Assembly (NCBI GenBank): GCA_023398495.1
Contig: JAEWSG010000117.1
Coordinates: 75,541-139,540, forward strand
Direction of reading: 5' to 3'
Source of the DNA: Bacillota bacterium
GTDB lineage: Bacteria; Bacillota; Clostridia; Acetivibrionales; Acetivibrionaceae
DNA length: 64,000 bases
Every line of letters begins with the position of its first letter. Position 1 is the first letter of the stretch. The notes beneath the pieces are model-generated. The model was not told where the DNA came from and did not search any database. It saw nothing but the letters and a program-made list of their open reading frames with translations. The translations under genes were made by a program, and so were the position numbers. Below, piece after piece: positions 60,906-64,000 of the stretch.

Positions 60906-62423
60906 CTAAATTGTTGGTGTACTTTCTTGTTCTTTGATCTGACCACGTCCATAATAAAATAAATATTTACCGTTACCAGGTCGTGTTATTTCGTACAGCG
61001 TATTGTTTGGAGATGCACACCAATTTTTGCTATACGTATTTTTTATACCAGCATCATTTAAAGCATCTACAGCAAAATCAACACAGTTTATATTTAATGC
61101 CCCCCATTTTTTATTCTCGTATTCTTTAAATGTCTTTTCTTTGATATTTAAAGCTTGCTCATTAGATATTTTATATACTTTAGCTGCATCCCAATCTTTT
61201 GTGTAATTACTATCGTCAGCTAATACTCCTTTACCTCCAAAAAGCAAACCAAATGGATTTCCATCTGCTGGATATAAACCCCTATAATCAACTTTCCTTT
61301 TTGTTTTACCAGTTTCATCTTTCTCATATGATTCAAGTCTAATAAACACATGTCCCATACCACCATCTCGAAAAGATCCTCTTGCAATAATTGTAATATT
61401 AGCTTCTCCAGAATATTCATCTATCATATATTCTTCTAAATCTCTTATAGATTGCGAAAAGTATTTAGAAAAATATTGACTTTTATATCCCCCTTCCTTT
61501 CTATACTTTGCATATTCTTTATCTTGTTTTGCAATCTTATTTCTAATTTCATTAGCTGATTTTGCAATGCTTTCTCTTTCTTTATCTGATTTAGCATTCA
61601 ACCATTGTTTTGAATAATCAGCTATAAGCTTGTAGTCTTCGATATAGTAATCTAATAAGTACTCATCACTACGATTTGCCGCATAGTGCCCTGTCGGGTC
61701 CCAATAAATCACCGGATTATTAACACAATAAGTATACAAATTCAAACTAAGCGGATCCCCTGCATCACCCAAATATGTATCCTCCTGCAAAAACCTTGCA
61801 ACCTTCGGATCATACATTCTGGCATTTAGGTAATACAATTCAGTTTCGCTATCGTACTGGTAGCCGGCATAGAGTATGGAGTTCTTATCCTTCATCTCTC
61901 CGCTGGATTCAAGCAGGTTGCCCCATGCGTCATAATAATAGGAACCTACTAAATTACCTTCTGTATCCAACAATGCCGTTACATCAGCGTGACCGTTGTA
62001 CATGTAATACAGCGTCGTTCCGTCTTCTATCATCCTCTTTACAAGGTTTGTGCCGTATACATTCTTTGCAAGCATATTTCCATCTGCATCTAGCTCCATG
62101 ACAACCTTATTTCCCTCATACAGATAAACTGTTTTACCTACTTCATCGGTTTTACCTACCCTTAACCCCTCAGCATTGTATAAATTCTTGTACTCTTTCC
62201 CGTCCTTGGTGGTCTTGGTTAAACGGTTAAGGTTATCGTACTGGTAAGTCACTGTAGCAACACCATCAATCAGCATTCCTGTCTGGTTACCATTTTTGTC
62301 ATAATTGTAAGTATAAATTGATGCCTTTTCTCCACCTTCAGTATACTCTACCTTTGTAACTGTTTGGTTGATACGGAAGCAATATGCCATTTTCATCTTT
62401 TCATCATATATGTAAGATGCCAA
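60906..62423 (-). CDS. 5'-truncated Rhs-repeat protein with C-terminal papain-like toxin domain (candidate)
   Basis: 505 residues starting inside the repeat region; the start (TTG) has no ribosome site and the normal N-terminus is missing. YD/Rhs repeats (YNYDKNGNQTGMLIDG, YQYDNLNRLTKTTKDG) lead to the core ending YLNARMYDPKVARFLQEDTY and LYTYCVNNPVIYWDPTGH. The 260-residue tip has GGMGHVFIRLE (possible catalytic His) followed much later by NINCVDFAVDALNDAG (possible Cys), the order of a permuted papain/NlpC-like fold, hence perhaps a peptidase or amidase toxin. No immunity gene follows. It may be a displaced tip (orphan CT) rather than a working gene. Confidence 0.7.
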   Translation of the reverse strand: MASYIYDEKMKMAYCFRINQTVTKVEYTEGGEKASIYTYNYDKNGNQTGMLIDGVATVTYQYDNLNRLTKTTKDGKEYKNLYNAEGLRVGKTDEVGKTVYLYEGNKVVMELDADGNMLAKNVYGTNLVKRMIEDGTTLYYMYNGHADVTALLDTEGNLVGSYYYDAWGNLLESSGEMKDKNSILYAGYQYDSETELYYLNARMYDPKVARFLQEDTYLGDAGDPLSLNLYTYCVNNPVIYWDPTGHYAANRSDEYLLDYYIEDYKLIADYSKQWLNAKSDKERESIAKSANEIRNKIAKQDKEYAKYRKEGGYKSQYFSKYFSQSIRDLEEYMIDEYSGEANITIIARGSFRDGGMGHVFIRLESYEKDETGKTKRKVDYRGLYPADGNPFGLLFGGKGVLADDSNYTKDWDAAKVYKISNEQALNIKEKTFKEYENKKWGALNINCVDFAVDALNDAGIKNTYSKNWCASPNNTLYEITRPGNGKYLFYYGRGQIKEQESTPTI

Positions 62424-62492
62424 GCCAAAAAGCCAAAAAGAAAAAGAAATTCCCCGGCTGTTTACCGAAAAATCTCTCTGTTATTTTAATTA

Positions 62493-63482
62493 TCAGACTT
62501 CTTCCTTTAATCTCTTAACTAGTTCAGCATCTAGCCCAGTAATCTTTATTACAAAGTCTATATCTGCACCTTTTTCCAATGCCGATTTTGCAACTTCAAT
62601 TTTTCCTTTCTCTATACCCTTCTCTATGCCCTTCTCTATACCTTTCTCTATACCCTTTTCTACGCCCTTACTCTCTGCCTTTTTCTGTAACTCTTCAATG
62701 GTATTCGCTAAATTGTAAACCATATTTTCCACCTCCATTGACTGTGTCTTTTCCAATATTTCATCTATTTTAGGCTGTAATTCTTGTGATATCCTCGGCT
62801 TTATTATCCATTTGAACCAACCCTTAAACAAGCCTATTTCTTCCTCGGTCAACCCTTTTAATACTCCTGCCAGTTTAACCAGTCTATCCTTTAATTGCTC
62901 AGAGTCAATTTTCTGGTCAAGCAAAAATACACTCGATATCAAATTAGTAAAACCCAGTAATTCTTTTTCACTATACCTGTTTACATCAAACAGTATGTAA
63001 TTAAAATCCAGCACATGATTTGAAAACATTTCATTTCCACTCAATGTTTCTCTAAAGCTGCGACATGCTGTCCATTCAGATGCTCCATTGTATAAAACTA
63101 TTGGTATTATTGACGGTAATCTGAAATCCTTTCTTTTTGACTCATTCTTCTTTGTGTTCTTTAGTATATCCCGCCATATTTCTACCATATACAACAATAA
63201 CCTTAACGGCATTTGGTAATCTACTGATGACTGTAATTCCAACAAACAGTAAAATATAATGTCCCTATCTTTTACTGTTAACCTATATACTATATCTGAC
63301 TCTTTTTCTTTAAAATCCTGCAGCACATAACTTTTATTTATCAGTACCGCCTGGCTTTCATCTAATTCACTTGCCCAACTTTCCCTTACAAAGCTTTTCA
63401 AAAGTTCTACAAAAGTCTTTTTGTGTGTCAATAAATGTTTATATCCCAAATCATGTTCATTATTTACTTTTCTTTTCGGCAT
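62493..63482 (-). CDS. Rpn family recombination-promoting nuclease / PD-(D/E)XK putative transposase
   Basis: 329 residues. The Rpn/YhgA (Transposase_31) domain fills about 1-240: NNEHDLGYKHLLTHKKTFVELLKSF, DRDIIFYCLLELQSSVDYQMPLRLL, FRLPSIIPIVLYNGASEWTA. The E(L)Q in LLELQSS is the PD-(D/E)XK core. The C-terminus has a run of GVEKGIEKGIEKG repeats and ends in ITGLDAELVKRLKEEV. Rpn proteins are DNA nucleases that promote recombination and are often multicopy. A second, deleted copy is next door. The ATG has GAGGTAG upstream. Confidence 0.9.
   Translation of the reverse strand: MPKRKVNNEHDLGYKHLLTHKKTFVELLKSFVRESWASELDESQAVLINKSYVLQDFKEKESDIVYRLTVKDRDIIFYCLLELQSSVDYQMPLRLLLYMVEIWRDILKNTKKNESKRKDFRLPSIIPIVLYNGASEWTACRSFRETLSGNEMFSNHVLDFNYILFDVNRYSEKELLGFTNLISSVFLLDQKIDSEQLKDRLVKLAGVLKGLTEEEIGLFKGWFKWIIKPRISQELQPKIDEILEKTQSMEVENMVYNLANTIEELQKKAESKGVEKGIEKGIEKGIEKGIEKGKIEVAKSALEKGADIDFVIKITGLDAELVKRLKEEV
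62593..62667 (-). repeat. 12-bp tandem repeat inside the Rpn gene (GIEKGIEK)
   Basis: About six copies of a 12-bp unit coding for (G-I/V-E-K). It is typical of the hypervariable tail of Rpn proteins and can change length by slippage without frameshift. Confidence 0.85.
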
Positions 63483-63634
63483 TTCCTACCTCTTTTATCC
63501 TTCTTGTTTCCTTTGCCATTTTTAGGCTGTTTCTACTACCATTATTATATCAAAATCACGTGTTCTTTACAACCAGCAACAACCCAGAATAACCCAGAAT
63601 ATCGTTAAGCATCAAATCACTAAAGCTTGAGGTA
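63483..63634. other. Leader of the Rpn gene
   Basis: AT-rich. A short duplication AACCCAGAATAACCCAGAATA at about 63582-63602 is visible. No promoter assigned. Confidence 0.4.
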
Positions 63635-63709
63635 TCTCTTGCTAATGCGTGAAATCTTTTTTCGTGGCATAAAGGCCGGGATCTGCTTCCGACCTTATTC
63701 CTTATTCAT
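63635..63709. repeat. 75-bp direct repeat, right copy
   Basis: Partner of 60621-60695 with two mismatches. On the minus strand it reads RSRPLCHEKRFHALARDTSS. Confidence 0.9.
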
Positions 63710-63889
63710 TATTGGTGGGACAACGTACCTGTCACCTCGTCTCTTTATTATCAGAATTATCTGATTGATTATTCCTATTACTAAATTAACTATATGGCTA
63801 ATATAAAAGCCACCTAAATAAAGCATTCCACCATTTATCTCTTGTCTTTTATCATATCCAATGAGTATTCTTTTATTGTTATAGGACAA
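63695..63889 (-). CDS. Possible small membrane protein (uncertain)
   Basis: A 64-residue ORF, MSYNNKRILIGYDKRQEING then a hydrophobic stretch (ISHIVNLVIGIINQIILII) and basic tail RRGDRYVVPPIMNKE. It ends at the edge of the 75-bp repeat. It could be a remnant; no ribosome site is clear. Confidence 0.35.
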   Translation of the reverse strand: MSYNNKRILIGYDKRQEINGGMLYLGGFYISHIVNLVIGIINQIILIIKRRGDRYVVPPIMNKE

Positions 63890-63944
63890 CCTGTTTTTCA
63901 GTAAACTAACGAAAATTGGACAAGAAAAATTTCAGTGTGTGGAA

Positions 63945-63977
63945 GAAAAGGGCGAAGAACCACCAACGCCCTTTTTA
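63945..63977. terminator. Terminator hairpin at the window end
   Basis: AAAAGGGCG ... CGCCCTTTTT with a 13-nt loop; T-runs on both strands. Confidence 0.7.
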
Positions 63978-64000
63978 AATTTGATACAATATCAAATTAT

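Noticed and set aside
61775..62101. Plus-strand 108-codon ORF opposite the Rhs repeats
   Set aside because: It arises from the GC-richer Rhs repeat codons on the other strand; the minus frame has clear YD-repeats.

Overview
The window comes from a low-GC, Gram-positive, spore-forming anaerobe of the Clostridia, most likely a cellulolytic species of the Acetivibrio / Hungateiclostridium (Clostridium thermocellum-clariflavum) group. The evidence is a secreted GH8 endoglucanase carrying a type I dockerin, an S-layer-anchored surface protein, sporulation genes (yqfC, yqfD, pdaA), an L-lactate dehydrogenase gene, and the classical Firmicute order yqfC-yqfD-phoH-pgpH-ybeY-dgkA-era-yqzL-recO. Nearly all of it reads as ordinary chromosome; only the last 4 kb looks like an accessory, rearranged island.

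Layout. 0-3 kb: three tandem M42 metallo-aminopeptidases, the first cut by the window edge. 3.3-3.6 kb: tRNA cluster Met(CAT)-Phe-Tyr with its own promoter and terminator. 3.6-8 kb: murD, a minimal nucleotidyltransferase, tRNA-Leu(CAG), a cell-wall amidase and mntP. 8.4-11.7 kb: a FAD/Rieske oxidoreductase and the GH8-dockerin cellulase. 12-17.7 kb: a zinc-ribbon protein and the DNA-repair/cell-wall block cinA-murJ-recA-recX, with a LexA box in front of recA. 18-24 kb: ldh, then the MoxR / DUF58 / transglutaminase operon. 24-37.8 kb: a large SLH surface protein, glyA, an O-antigen-ligase-like protein, an AIR-synthase-like protein, DUF2225, VanW, and the nifS-thiI pair for tRNA sulfuration. 38-39.5 kb: a PilZ (c-di-GMP receptor) gene and, divergent from it, a c-di-GMP-I riboswitch with no gene behind it. 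39.6-48.9 kb: the recO...yqfC block and pdaA. 49-58.8 kb: three DUF881 paralogues, a divergent polysaccharide deacetylase, a fused sugar-nucleotidyltransferase/phosphomutase-like protein, a cytosolic CBM25 protein, an RmlB-like protein that lacks the catalytic Tyr, and DUF3343. 58.9-64 kb: a Cys-rich protein, then the island: a truncated Rhs protein with a possible papain-fold toxin tip, an Rpn-type PD-(D/E)XK nuclease, a remnant of a second Rpn copy, and a 75-bp direct repeat about 3.0 kb apart.

The most striking non-coding content is a dense population of short hairpin-forming interspersed repeats. I sort them by eye into families R1-R6. R2 and R3 differ in sequence but share one architecture: TAGTGC, hairpin 1, TGCAC, spacer, hairpin 2, GCACTAG. 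They often lie within a few bases of stop codons, and in two genes the repeat end itself supplies the TAG stop. The second highlight is the orphan c-di-GMP riboswitch. It has a nearby -10 element, a leader that can pair over 15 bp with the sequence just before a 7-T tract, and no downstream sense ORF, so it is a candidate c-di-GMP-responsive small RNA.

All calls come from reading the sequence. No database searches, folding calculations or expression data were available.
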